A DNA stretch of 64,000 bases from Ferrigenium straubiae (GTDB taxonomy: Bacteria > Pseudomonadota > Gammaproteobacteria > Burkholderiales > Gallionellaceae). Positions 51,773 to 60,902 of this stretch are shown one piece after another; the stretch's first letter is position 1, and each line of letters opens with the position of its first letter. The notes below the pieces were generated by a model. The model saw only the letters and a program-made list of their open reading frames with translations, did not search any database and had not been told where the DNA came from. The stretch covers positions 585,562-649,561 of the forward strand of contig JAHQXD010000001.1 in assembly GCA_019449655.1 (NCBI GenBank). Direction: 5' to 3'. Position numbers and translations under genes: made by a program.

Positions 51773-54391
51773 TTACTGCCCGGCTGCTTCTTTCTGTGCG
51801 AGGCTATCGGTCATCTTCAGGCCGCCCAGTACCAGATAGGTCTCCGGCTTGTCCTCACCAATTGCCGCTTCGGCCGGAGCGGCATTTTCCTCTGCCTGCA
51901 CCGTGACGCCCGGCTGCATGGCTACCGGCTGTGCGGCAATAATTGGCTGGGTGAGGGAAGTTTCCTGCGGCTGCAGCACCGACAGCGTAAGCCCTAGCGC
52001 TGCCACGGCCGAAACCAGCCCCGCGCCTATCGCCAGCCAGCCGATTCTCTGGTTTCTGCGCGAACCTGCCGCCGCTTGAAGCACGGCCGCTTCGGCGCTC
52101 GACTGCTCCGCTTGCGCGCGCAGACGCGCGCTTTCCTTCTCTTCCAGTTCGGCGCGTAGCCCCGCGGCCTGCGCCGCTTTCTGCGCTTGTCTTGCCTTGG
52201 TCTGCGCCGCTTCGCGGGCGCGCTGTTCGGCGGCTTCGCGTTCTTCCAGAATCGCATTCGCCTGCGTCTCGGCCTTCACGCGCATTTCGATCTCGGCCAG
52301 CAGCCGCTGCTCGTTTTCCAGTTTTACCCGCTGCTGCTCCAGCAGTTTTTGCCCTTCCTCATGCTGGCGCTGCGCAAGCTGTCCGGCACGCTCCGCCATG
52401 GCCGCCTGTTCCGACGCCGTCTGCCGTGCAACCTCCTCGGCTTGCAGGCGTTCCCGCTCCGCTGCCGCGGCCTTGCGTGCCTCTTCGACATGCAGCCTCG
52501 CCATTTCCTCCGCATGCTGCGTCGCGGTGTCGCGCGCCAGTTCCGCATCGGCGATCTGCTTGCGGAAGGCCACGGCGGCATGCGCCTCGGCGCGGATTCT
52601 TTCCTCCGTCGCCTGGAGCGCCCGGCTTTCCTCATCCGCGCGGACTTTGGCCATGTTCATGAGGCGCACCGCCGCCAGCTCCTTCTCCCGCGCGACCTGC
52701 GCGGCCTGCTCATTCAGCCTGCCAGTCGCCTCGGCGGCCTCAATGGCGCGCGTCTCGAGCTTGATGCACTCGTTATACGCCTCGATGGAGCGCAGCTCGG
52801 CCGCCATGCGCGCCTCGATTGTGGCGAGGGCCTGCTTCTCGGCCTCGATGTTCTGCTCGGCCATCCGCAGCGCCTCGCGCGCCGTGGTGATGCGCTCATT
52901 TGCCGCATCGATCTCGCGCTTTTCGGCCTGCAGTCTGGCGTCCATCTCCCGTGCGGCAAGCAGCTCCGCCTCTGCATGCTGCTGGGCGAGCATGGCCAGA
53001 TCCTGCTCCGCCTGGAGCTTGTGCGCGGCAGCCTGTTTGGCCGTGGCCTCGGCATTCAGCCGATCCCGCGCCTCCTGCTCGGCGCGGCGCAGCAGGGTGT
53101 TGGCTTCCTCGCGCTGCTGCAATACCTTCTTGTCGGCTTCGGTCTGAGCCTGCAGCAGCGCAGCCGCCTCCTGCTCGGCCTTGAGCTTGCGCTCCGCCGT
53201 CACCCGCGCGGCGGCTTCCGCTTCGGCGCGCTGACGGGCCATCTCGTGGGCGAGGCGCTCGTCGCGCTCGCGCGACTCGGCATCGACCCTTGCCTGCTCC
53301 TCGGCGAGCTTGCGCTGGGCGGCAAGCGCCGCGGCAGTCTGCTCCGCCGCCATCCGCGCCTTCGCGGCCTGCTCGGCGTCGCGGAATGCGGCCAGCCGCT
53401 GCTCGATTTCCTGCAGCACCATCGCCTCGGCGCGCGCGCGCGAATCCGCAGCCTCGGCGGCGGCCCGCTCGGTCTGGAGCTTGGAGGCCGCGAGTTCGAC
53501 GGTCAGCTGCTCCTTGCCGATCTTTTCCTCGATGGCGCGCGCGATCGCCTGATCCGTCGATTCCTTTTCCTGGGCAAGCTTTGCAAGCTCCTGCTCCAGC
53601 TTCGCGCGGTTCTCCGCCGCCTGGGTGGCGCGCTGCTCGGCCTCGGCGCGCTGGCCGATCTTCTCCAGCTCGGCCAGTTCGGCGTCGGTCCGCACCTTGG
53701 CAAGGCGCGCCTCCTCGGCTTCCGCTTCCGCGCGCTGCAAGGCTGCTTCGCGCAGGCGCGACTCCAGCCGCAGCTTTTCTTCGGCATGCTCCTTCTGCGC
53801 CTGCTCCGCCGCAAGGCGCTCCGCAACCGCATGCTCGGTACGTGCCAATATCTCAGAAATGCTGATGCGGATGGAATGGATTTCGGCCTCGGCGCGCTGC
53901 TTGGCATCCTGCTCCGCCTTGCGCTGCTGCTCGATCAGCACCGCAAGTTCGCGCTCCGCCTTGGTCCGGCTCTCGGCGGCAGTACGCGCGAACAGCTCGT
54001 GCTGGAGGCGCTGGTTCATCTCGTCCTGCGCCTCCTGCTCGGCGCGCAGCCGCGCCTGGTTTTCTTCCTGGATGCGCAGCTCGCAGGACAGCTTCTCCTG
54101 CAGCTCGCGGGCCAGCTTCTTCTCGGCATCGAGCTTGGCCTGAGTGATCTCCCCGAGGCGTACCTCGTCCTTGCTGTTGGCCTCGATCAGCGCGGCCAGC
54201 TCCGCCTCGGTACGCGCGCGCGCCTGGGCCACTGCGCGCGCGTGCGCCTCGGCGCGGGCGCGCGCCTGCGCGGAAATGTCCGCCTGCGCCTCGGCCTCGA
54301 TGCGCGCGCGTGCCTCCTGGATGGCCTGCGATTCGGCGATGTATTCCTCGCTGTCGTTGTTGACGAGTCGGATGATGGCTGGTTTCGACAT
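51773..54391 (-). CDS. large Ala/Glu/Arg-rich coiled-coil protein with C-terminal membrane helix
   Basis: An 872-residue protein. A short N-terminal part (MSKPAIIRLVNNDSEEYI) is followed by about 720 residues of nearly uninterrupted heptad coiled coil rich in Ala, Glu, Arg, Gln (repeating RAEAEA, REKELA, QKAEQDA). A single transmembrane helix lies near 770-792 (IGWLAIGAGLVSAVAALGL), and a short Pro/Glu-rich tail follows. The basic RRNQR before the helix suggests that the coil faces the cytoplasm. Length and composition recall structural or scaffold proteins. No family is recognised. AGGGAGC precedes the ATG at 54391. Codon use is like that of its neighbours. Confidence 0.8.
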   Translation of the reverse strand: MSKPAIIRLVNNDSEEYIAESQAIQEARARIEAEAQADISAQARARAEAHARAVAQARARTEAELAALIEANSKDEVRLGEITQAKLDAEKKLARELQEKLSCELRIQEENQARLRAEQEAQDEMNQRLQHELFARTAAESRTKAERELAVLIEQQRKAEQDAKQRAEAEIHSIRISISEILARTEHAVAERLAAEQAQKEHAEEKLRLESRLREAALQRAEAEAEEARLAKVRTDAELAELEKIGQRAEAEQRATQAAENRAKLEQELAKLAQEKESTDQAIARAIEEKIGKEQLTVELAASKLQTERAAAEAADSRARAEAMVLQEIEQRLAAFRDAEQAAKARMAAEQTAAALAAQRKLAEEQARVDAESRERDERLAHEMARQRAEAEAAARVTAERKLKAEQEAAALLQAQTEADKKVLQQREEANTLLRRAEQEARDRLNAEATAKQAAAHKLQAEQDLAMLAQQHAEAELLAAREMDARLQAEKREIDAANERITTAREALRMAEQNIEAEKQALATIEARMAAELRSIEAYNECIKLETRAIEAAEATGRLNEQAAQVAREKELAAVRLMNMAKVRADEESRALQATEERIRAEAHAAVAFRKQIADAELARDTATQHAEEMARLHVEEARKAAAAERERLQAEEVARQTASEQAAMAERAGQLAQRQHEEGQKLLEQQRVKLENEQRLLAEIEMRVKAETQANAILEEREAAEQRAREAAQTKARQAQKAAQAAGLRAELEEKESARLRAQAEQSSAEAAVLQAAAGSRRNQRIGWLAIGAGLVSAVAALGLTLSVLQPQETSLTQPIIAAQPVAMQPGVTVQAEENAAPAEAAIGEDKPETYLVLGGLKMTDSLAQKEAAGQ

Positions 54392-54515
54392 GGCGCTGCT
54401 CCCTTGTGCTGGCCGGTGCGCGATTGCACCCATTACCACACCGTCAAGATAGCAGTTCGGACGGCAGGCAAAGCGGGAAACAGAACGGAAAAACCGGGTT
54501 ATTTCGAGGAGAAAA

Positions 54516-55439
54516 TCAAAGGCCGCTGAGCACCTTGAGATGAGCCAGCGCGCTGCGCCCCAGCGCGGGCAGTTCGTAGCCGCCTTCGAGCACCGAAACG
54601 ATGCGGCGCTGCGCATATTCCTCGGCGATTCGCTTGACCTCCGCCGTCACCCAGGCGTAGTCCGCCTCGGTAAGGCGCAGCCCCGCCATGTCGTCGTCGC
54701 GGTGCGCGTCGAAGCCTGCCGAGACCAGCAGCAACTCGGGCCGGAATCGCTCCAGCGCGGGCAGCCAGTGTTGCGTGACCGCGGCGCGGAAACCGGCCCC
54801 ATCGGTTCCGGCGGGAAGCGGCACGTTGATGATGTGGTCGTTGCCACTGTCCGCCCCCTTGTAGGGATAGTACGGATGCTGAAAGGTGGAGCACAGCATC
54901 ACGCGCGGATCGTCGTGGAAGATGTCCTCGGTGCCGTTGCCGTGGTGCACGTCGAAGTCCGCGATCGCGACGCGCTTGAGGCCATGCTGCGCGAACGCAT
55001 GCGCCACGCCGACCGCGACGTTGTTGAAGATGCAGAAGCCCATCGCGCGCCCGCGTTCGGCGTGGTGGCCGGGCGGGCGGATGTTGCAGAAGGCGTTCTC
55101 GACCCTGCCCGCCATCACGAGATCCACGCCCAGCACCGCCGCACCCGCCGCACGCAGGGCGGCCGGATAGCTGAACGGGTTCATCGCGGTGTCCGGGTCG
55201 AGCTGCACCATGCCGTGCTGTGGCGCGGCAGCCGCAATAGCATCGACATAGTCTACGTCATGCACGCGCAGCAACTGTTCGCGCGTCGCCTCCGGCGCCT
55301 CGTGGCGCTGCAGGTAATCCATCAGCCCGGCGGCGATCAGCCGGTCCTCAATGGCATGGATGCGCGCCGGCGATTCCGGATGGTATTCGCCCATGTCGTG
55401 CTTGAGGCAGAGGGGATGAGTGATGTAAGCAGTCTGCAT
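54516..55439 (-). CDS. histone deacetylase family protein (AcuC/acetylpolyamine amidohydrolase type)
   Basis: A 307-residue zinc hydrolase with intact HDAC signatures: RPPGHHAERGRAMGFCIFNN (the His pair), ADFDVHHGNGT (Asp/His zinc ligands), SAGFDAHRDDDMAGL (Asp ligand), and EGGYEL. It removes acetyl groups from lysine or polyamines. The start MQTAYITHP is fixed by family alignment. It is divergent from a Pat-type acetyltransferase with only 66 bases between starts, which suggests that the two act on the same protein targets. Confidence 0.92.
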   Translation of the reverse strand: MQTAYITHPLCLKHDMGEYHPESPARIHAIEDRLIAAGLMDYLQRHEAPEATREQLLRVHDVDYVDAIAAAAPQHGMVQLDPDTAMNPFSYPAALRAAGAAVLGVDLVMAGRVENAFCNIRPPGHHAERGRAMGFCIFNNVAVGVAHAFAQHGLKRVAIADFDVHHGNGTEDIFHDDPRVMLCSTFQHPYYPYKGADSGNDHIINVPLPAGTDGAGFRAAVTQHWLPALERFRPELLLVSAGFDAHRDDDMAGLRLTEADYAWVTAEVKRIAEEYAQRRIVSVLEGGYELPALGRSALAHLKVLSGL

Positions 55440-55505
55440 AATGGCGCCCCGGCGATGGCTCGGTGCTATCATACCCAACATCCCCATCCCCTGAGGAAAG
55501 ATGTC

Positions 55506-58184
55506 ATGGGCAAACATTACCTCAGCACCCTGTTCGCCCCCAAGTCGGTCGCGGTGTTCGGCGCGAGCGACCGGCCCGACTCGGTCGGCCAGATCGTGTT
55601 CAAGAACATGCTGGAGAGCGGCTTCCAGGGCGCGCTCTACCCGATCAACCCGAAGCATCCCGAGGTGCAGGGCAGCCCCGCCTACGCGCGCATCGCCGAC
55701 ATCAATGAATCCGTGGAACTCGCGGTGATCGCCACGCCGCCGCAGACCGTGCCGGGGCTCATCGAGGAGTGCGGTATCCACGGCGTGAAGGCGGCGGTCA
55801 TCATCACCGCGGGCTTCGCCGAGGCCGGCGCGGAGGGCGCGGCGCTGGAGCGCCAGCTTCTGGAGACCGCGCGCCGCTACGGCATCCGCCTCATCGGGCC
55901 GAATTGCCTCGGCATCATGCGCCCCTCCATCGGCCTGAACGCCACCTTCAACAAGGGCGGCGCAAACCCCGGCAACATCGCCTTCGTCTCGCAGTCCGGC
56001 GCGCTGTGCACCGCAATCCTCGACTGGGCGCAGGTCAACGACGTCGGCTTTTCCAGCGTGGTGTCGATGGGCTCCTCGACCGACGTGGACTTCGGCGAGA
56101 TCCTCGACTACCTGGTGTCCGACGCGAGCACCTCCAGCATCCTGATGTACATCGAGGGCATCCGCAACGCGCGCCGCTTCATGAGCGCGATGCGCGCCGC
56201 CGCGCGCATCAAGCCGGTGATCCTCATCAAGGTCGGCCGCCACGCGGCGGGCTCGAAGGCGGCACTGTCGCACACCGCCTCGCTGGTCGGCGCGGACGAC
56301 GTATTCGATGCGGCGGTGAGCCGCGTCGGCGTGGTGCGCGTGCAGTCCGTCACGCAGCTCTTCACCGCCGCCAAGGCGCTCTCCTGCGGCTTCCGCCCCG
56401 TCGGCAACCGCCTCGCCATCGTCACCAACGGCGGCGGCCCCGGCGTGATGGCCGCCGACCGCGCCGCTGACCTCGGGCTTGCGATGGCCACGCTGTCGGA
56501 CGCCACCATCGAATACCTCAACCAGCACCTGCCGCCGAACTGGTCGCACGGCAACCCGGTGGACGTGATCGGCGATGCGCCCGCGGAGCGCTACCATCAC
56601 GCCGTGAAGGCCTGCCTCGAGGACGATAACGTGGACGGCGTGCTCGCAATCCTCACGCCGCAGGCGATGACCCGTCCGCTCGAATCGGCGCAGGCGCTGA
56701 TCGCCCTCGCCGACACCCACAGCAAGCCGCTGCTGACCTGCTGGATGGGCGAGACGCAGGTCGCCCCGGCGCGCGAGGTTTTCTCGAAGGCGCGCCGGCC
56801 GCACTTCCGCACACCGGAACCCGCGGTCGAGGTGTTCTCGCACCTTTCCGCCTACTACCGCAACCAGAAGCTCCTGATGCAGATGCCCGGCCCGCTCTCG
56901 CACCACGCAGAGCCGGACGTGGAAAGCGCGCGCCTCATCATCGAGGGCGCGATGCAGGAGCACCGCAAGGTACTCACCGAGATGGAATCCAAGGCGCTGC
57001 TCTCCGCCTTCCGCATCCCTGTCGCGCGCACCATGGTCGCGCACTCACCCAACGAAGCGCTGCTGATCGCACAACAGATCGGCTTCCCGGTCGCGATGAA
57101 GGTCAACTCACCCGACATCACGCACAAGAGCGATGCCGGCGGCGTGGTGCTCAACCTCAACAACGCCCACGAGGTGCGCGCCGCCTACCAGCACATCATC
57201 GACAACGTACAGCATAACCGCCCCGGCGCAAAGGTGGACGGCATCTCCATCGAGCCGATGGTCGTCAAGCCGAACGGGCGCGAGCTGATGATCGGCGTGA
57301 CCAGCGACCCGGCGTTCGGCCCGGTGATCACCTTCGGCGCGGGCGGCACTGCGGTCGAGGTCATGGGCGACCGCGCCGTCGCGCTGCCGCCGCTCAACGG
57401 CTTCCTGGTGAACGAGTTGATCCGCGGGACGCGCATCTCGAAGATGCTCGGCGCGTTCCGCCACATGGCGCCCGCCAGCATCGAGGCGCTCGAAGACGTG
57501 CTGCTGCGCGTCTCGGAAATGGTCTGCGAACTGCCGCTGCTCAAGGAGATGGACATCAACCCGCTGATCCTCGACGAGCATGGCGCGCTTGCCGCCGATG
57601 CGCGCGTAGTGGTCGAATACCGCCAGCCCAGCGCCGACCGCTACGCGCACATGGCGATCTACCCCTACCCCACGCAGCTCGTCAGCCAGTGGCAGCTCGC
57701 CGACGGCACCGACATCACCATCCGCCCGATCCGCCCGGAAGACGCCGACCTGGAGATACGCTTCGTACACGGCCTGTCGGACGAATCCAAGTATTTCCGC
57801 TTCATGAGCAGCGTCCAGGAACTCACCGAGACCATGGCGGTGCGCTTCACCCAGCTCGACTACAGCCGCGAGCTCGCGCTGGTCGCCGTGACCGGCGAAG
57901 AGGGCAAGGAAGTCGAGCTCGGCGTGACGCGCTACGCCATCAACCCGGACGGTGACACCTGCGAATTCGCGCTGGTGGTCGCGGACAGCATGCAGGGCAA
58001 GGGACTCGGGCAGAAGCTCATGGTCGCCCTCATGGAAGCCGCGCGCGACCGGGGACTGTCGGTGATCGAAGGCGAAGTGCTGGTCAACAACCACAAGATG
58101 CTCAAGCTCATGACCCGCCTCGGCTTCGCGATCAAGCCGAGCGAGGAGGACCCGGGCATCGTGAAGGTGAGCAAGGCGCTTTAG
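55506..58184 (+). CDS. Pat-type protein acetyltransferase: ADP-forming acyl-CoA synthetase + GNAT
   Basis: An 892-residue protein in the order CoA-binding (FAPKSVAVFGASDR), CoA-ligase (SGALCTAILDWA, and SHTASLVG with the conserved His), ATP-grasp (about 500-700; VAMKVNSPDITHKSDAGGV, DINPLIL) and a C-terminal GNAT domain (about 725-890; ADSMQGKGLGQKLM as the acetyl-CoA loop). This matches Pat/YfiQ acetyltransferases, which acetylate and inactivate acyl-CoA synthetases. The ligase-domain His is retained, so residual synthetase activity is possible. GAGGAAAG precedes the ATG. Confidence 0.92.
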   Translation: MGKHYLSTLFAPKSVAVFGASDRPDSVGQIVFKNMLESGFQGALYPINPKHPEVQGSPAYARIADINESVELAVIATPPQTVPGLIEECGIHGVKAAVIITAGFAEAGAEGAALERQLLETARRYGIRLIGPNCLGIMRPSIGLNATFNKGGANPGNIAFVSQSGALCTAILDWAQVNDVGFSSVVSMGSSTDVDFGEILDYLVSDASTSSILMYIEGIRNARRFMSAMRAAARIKPVILIKVGRHAAGSKAALSHTASLVGADDVFDAAVSRVGVVRVQSVTQLFTAAKALSCGFRPVGNRLAIVTNGGGPGVMAADRAADLGLAMATLSDATIEYLNQHLPPNWSHGNPVDVIGDAPAERYHHAVKACLEDDNVDGVLAILTPQAMTRPLESAQALIALADTHSKPLLTCWMGETQVAPAREVFSKARRPHFRTPEPAVEVFSHLSAYYRNQKLLMQMPGPLSHHAEPDVESARLIIEGAMQEHRKVLTEMESKALLSAFRIPVARTMVAHSPNEALLIAQQIGFPVAMKVNSPDITHKSDAGGVVLNLNNAHEVRAAYQHIIDNVQHNRPGAKVDGISIEPMVVKPNGRELMIGVTSDPAFGPVITFGAGGTAVEVMGDRAVALPPLNGFLVNELIRGTRISKMLGAFRHMAPASIEALEDVLLRVSEMVCELPLLKEMDINPLILDEHGALAADARVVVEYRQPSADRYAHMAIYPYPTQLVSQWQLADGTDITIRPIRPEDADLEIRFVHGLSDESKYFRFMSSVQELTETMAVRFTQLDYSRELALVAVTGEEGKEVELGVTRYAINPDGDTCEFALVVADSMQGKGLGQKLMVALMEAARDRGLSVIEGEVLVNNHKMLKLMTRLGFAIKPSEEDPGIVKVSKAL

Positions 58185-58220
58185 GGCTTCCCCGGCAGGA
58201 CTTTGCCATTACGGAAAACA

Positions 58221-58251
58221 AAAACGGGCCTCGATTCGAGGCCCGTTTTTT
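58221..58251 (+). terminator. intrinsic terminator after the Pat-type gene
   Basis: AAAAACGGGCCTCGA and its complement (15-base near-perfect palindrome) ending in TTTTT. It is symmetrical and can also stop the convergent SDR transcript from the right. Confidence 0.94.
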
Positions 58252-58306
58252 GCCGGGAGATAAAATTTGGGCACGGAAACAGGTATTCAACCAGGATACA
58301 AATAAA

Positions 58307-59416
58307 TTACTTGAAATCCCATTTCATCTGCTCCTGGACACTGATGTTTTCTGATGTTTTTGCACACAGGCCGACATAACTCGTAAAGCGCGGCGGTTGC
58401 GCTATGCCTTCGGCAAGCAGCCTTTCATTGTCGAAAACATAATTCAATTCGGCAAATCCCCCATACAAGCGAAGCGCCTGCAAAACAAGCCGCCTGTTGC
58501 ATGGCCCGACACGCTCCTTGAACTCGTCGGCGAGTTCCATGATTTCATCCTGGCTCACCTTTTGATAGTGGGTGCTGCATGGCTCCACTCCGCGTGCCCT
58601 CGCCATCGGGATGTCTATTTCTTCGATCGTGCAACTGCTCCCCACGCCAGCCGAAACATGGTAGAGGTCATGAGCAAGCTGCTCTTTCAGGGCAAGCTTC
58701 ACCAATGCATCCGCACAATAATCGACAGGAATGATATCGACTTTCTCGTCCAGCCCGCATGTGAACTTTCCAAGCATCTGCACCATGCGGAGCACCCAGA
58801 AAATACTGCCCGAGGGCTTGCAGCCCAAACGGGTATGGCCAACCACGATCGATGGGCGGGCGACCACGAATGGCAACTCCGGCAGTTCGCTCCTGATCTT
58901 GTGCTCGATTTCGGCTTTCGATGCAGTGTAGGGCACAAGGTGCTCTTCTTCCGGCGCAATATCCCAAGATTCCCTGATCGGCGACTGATGATTGGTGCCG
59001 CAAGCCATCGCGGTGCCCACATGCAGGAAGCGCTTCAACTTCTGCGATTTCGCCATTCTTTGCGCAAACGCAAAAGTGCCAACCACATTGACGGGTCGGA
59101 TAAGCGGGTTATTGGCAAAAGAAGCGATTGCCGCGCAATTGATCACATGGGTAACATCATCAAGGCGCCGGTCGCCCGTAAATGCAATGACATCGTTGAA
59201 ATCGCCGAGCAGGATCTGGCCTTCGGTCAATCCATTTAACTGCGAGGCTGGAACCTCGAACAACTGAAGCTGCTGCCGGATTCGTTCGAGACCTTCCCCG
59301 GCATTCGCAGCGCGGACCAACAACAGCAATGAGGAAGCCAAACCGCGCTGAATCAGGTTCGCAACAACGGCGCCACCAAGAAAACCGGTTGCGCCCGTAA
59401 CAAGAATATATGACAT
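58307..59416 (-). CDS. thioester-reductase-like SDR (NAD_binding_4) protein
   Basis: A 369-residue extended SDR. The Rossmann loop is VTGATGFLGG (N-terminus), the catalytic pair is YTASK (about residue 164), and there is THVINCAAIASF. Sequence style matches the reductase domains of fatty acyl-CoA/thioester reductases (FAR-type, male-sterility family) rather than sugar epimerases. It may reduce an acyl-thioester to aldehyde or alcohol. The start lies 8 or so bases from an IS256 remnant end, and no Shine-Dalgarno is visible there, so expression may be altered. Confidence 0.8.
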   Translation of the reverse strand: MSYILVTGATGFLGGAVVANLIQRGLASSLLLLVRAANAGEGLERIRQQLQLFEVPASQLNGLTEGQILLGDFNDVIAFTGDRRLDDVTHVINCAAIASFANNPLIRPVNVVGTFAFAQRMAKSQKLKRFLHVGTAMACGTNHQSPIRESWDIAPEEEHLVPYTASKAEIEHKIRSELPELPFVVARPSIVVGHTRLGCKPSGSIFWVLRMVQMLGKFTCGLDEKVDIIPVDYCADALVKLALKEQLAHDLYHVSAGVGSSCTIEEIDIPMARARGVEPCSTHYQKVSQDEIMELADEFKERVGPCNRRLVLQALRLYGGFAELNYVFDNERLLAEGIAQPPRFTSYVGLCAKTSENISVQEQMKWDFK

Positions 59417-59453
59417 TATGAGGGGGGCCTGAATTTTGTGTAAACGGAATTCG
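59417..59453 (-). mobile_element. right-end remnant of an IS256-family element
   Basis: The sequence after the transposase stop (minus strand) reads CCGTTTACACAAAATTC, the usual form of an IS256-family terminal inverted repeat. No matching left end is present upstream, so the element is truncated. The exact boundary was not fixed. Confidence 0.5.
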
Positions 59454-59838
59454 TCAATGCTGCGGCATCCTGTCGCCGAGCTGGATAGTAACCCAGTTGA
59501 GTGCGGCCTTCCAGTCCCTTATCGGCATCGTCCATTTCCGGCTGATATTTTGCTGGGCGAGATAGAACAGCTTTAACAGCGCCTCGTCGGGCGGAAACGA
59601 GCTTCGGTTCTTGGTGATCTTCCTCAGGCTCATGTTGAGCAACTCGATGGCATTGGTGGTGTAAACCTTCCTGATCTCCGGCGGGTAATCGAAGAACAGA
59701 ATGACGCACGCCCAGTTGCGCCGCCAGGACTGCGCGATAGTCGGCTCCCCATTTTGCCTCGAATTCATCCAGCTGCTGTTCGGCTTCTTCGACCATGGCG
59801 GCACTGTTTGTCGCCCAGTCGCTCAATATCGACCTCAC
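59454..59838 (-). pseudogene. truncated, frameshifted IS256-family transposase
   Basis: Only the C-terminal third remains. One frame gives EAEQQLDEFEAKWGADY; near 59740 the reading continues in another frame as SWRRNW, FFDYPPEIRKV, YTTNAIELLN and SLRKITKNR, all typical of IS256 transposases. The N-terminal two thirds and the catalytic Asp are absent. It is a decayed insertion between the SDR gene and the methyltransferase. Confidence 0.85.
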
Positions 59839-59885
59839 ACTGGGGCAGCAACTGACCCTCCTCAGCGTTGCTGATGCTGACCTTA

Positions 59886-59910
59886 CGAAGTCAAAGGTAC
59901 CGAAGTCAAA
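59886..59910. repeat. 10-bp direct repeat next to the IS remnant
   Basis: CGAAGTCAAA occurs twice (59886-59895 and 59901-59910), separated by GGTAC. It lies at the truncated left side of the IS256 remnant and may mark a junction or a small repeat unit. No function is assigned. Confidence 0.45.
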
Positions 59911-59925
59911 TTTGTTTTTAGTGAT

Positions 59926-60876
59926 TTAGGGCAAGGCTGAAGCCAAGCGCCGCCGGAACACATAGACGGCAGATTCCAGTTCGGGCGGTAGCACCAGCGC
60001 CGCCAATCCCCTGTCCTCCTCCAGCTCGAAGGTCGATTGCTGCCGGTAGTCTTTCCAGTTACCGAAGGCGAATTGGTGGCGGCTGCCGATGACAATGTAG
60101 AGCTGCACGCTGGGCGTGGCGAACACGTGGCGCTCGAAATCATTCTGCGACGGCGGCCATGAGCAGATGACCACCTCTGGGGAGTAGGTTGCTAGTGCCT
60201 CGCGCGCATCGAGTTTGACGACCCAGTCGGGGTATTCCACGGATTGGCTCCAGCCGTGACTGTCTGTTGCGGCGATCTCTACCCCCCTACCCCTCAGGAA
60301 GCGCGTCAGCGTGCCGTCGCCCGCGCCGATCTCCAGGCAGCTTCGGGAGGCGATCATTCCGGCCAGCGCCTCGACCAGTTCGCGCGAATAGAAGCAGTAG
60401 ATGCCCTTCGGTTGCACCAGCGGCATGAGGCGTTTCTTCTGCCAGACCATCGGCCAGAGCAGGCGGAACCAGAACAGCGACACCGGCTTGCGCGCCAGCC
60501 CCCTTGAAAACAGCAGCTTCTGCGCGACGAAGCCGTTGAACCAGTTGAAGCGCAGCCTGCCTTTGGTCGCGCCTGCATCGGCGGCCAGCGTGGAGAGGCA
60601 GAGCTTCCTGACGGACTCGTGCGCCATGCGGCTGCGGATGAATTGCGACAGAGCGGCTTCCCGGTTTTGCTGTGATTTTTTGGGCGGCGCGGCGAGGCGC
60701 TCGAGGTAGGCCTTGAGTTCCTCCGCCGCGCCGCGCTCGACGATGGCGGAAATCTCCCGCTGCACCGCCGCCCATTCTGCGGGGTACCGGGCGCATAGCT
60801 CATCCAGTGAGGGGTTGGCCTTCAGCCACTCCAGGGTTTTCGTGTAGCCCTCTTGCTTCATGAAAATATTCGACAC
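59926..60876 (-). CDS. SAM-dependent methyltransferase-like protein downstream of hox genes
   Basis: A 316-residue protein. A helical N-terminal region (about 1-130) precedes a class I methyltransferase core with CLEIGAGDGTLTRFL (about 182-196) and IAATDSHGW, then VVICSWPPSQND. The start is a GTG at 60876, with an ATG at 60861 as alternative; neither has a clear ribosome-binding site. It follows hoxW by 26 bases in the same direction and may be the last gene of the hydrogenase operon. The substrate is unknown. Confidence 0.75.
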   Translation of the reverse strand: MSNIFMKQEGYTKTLEWLKANPSLDELCARYPAEWAAVQREISAIVERGAAEELKAYLERLAAPPKKSQQNREAALSQFIRSRMAHESVRKLCLSTLAADAGATKGRLRFNWFNGFVAQKLLFSRGLARKPVSLFWFRLLWPMVWQKKRLMPLVQPKGIYCFYSRELVEALAGMIASRSCLEIGAGDGTLTRFLRGRGVEIAATDSHGWSQSVEYPDWVVKLDAREALATYSPEVVICSWPPSQNDFERHVFATPSVQLYIVIGSRHQFAFGNWKDYRQQSTFELEEDRGLAALVLPPELESAVYVFRRRLASALP

Positions 60877-60902
60877 TGCAGGAATGAGTGGGGCGAAGCT
60901 TA

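Noticed and set aside
52187-54529. 780-codon plus-strand open frame, Leu/Arg-rich
   Set aside because: Antisense of the coiled-coil gene. The Ala/Glu/Arg codon bias of the coil removes stops from the opposite strand; no signal or domain supports it.
54540-55505. Plus-strand extension upstream of the Pat-type gene
   Set aside because: Open frame continues to the left but overlaps the HDAC gene on the other strand; the ATG at 55506 with GAGGAAAG and family alignment gives the start.
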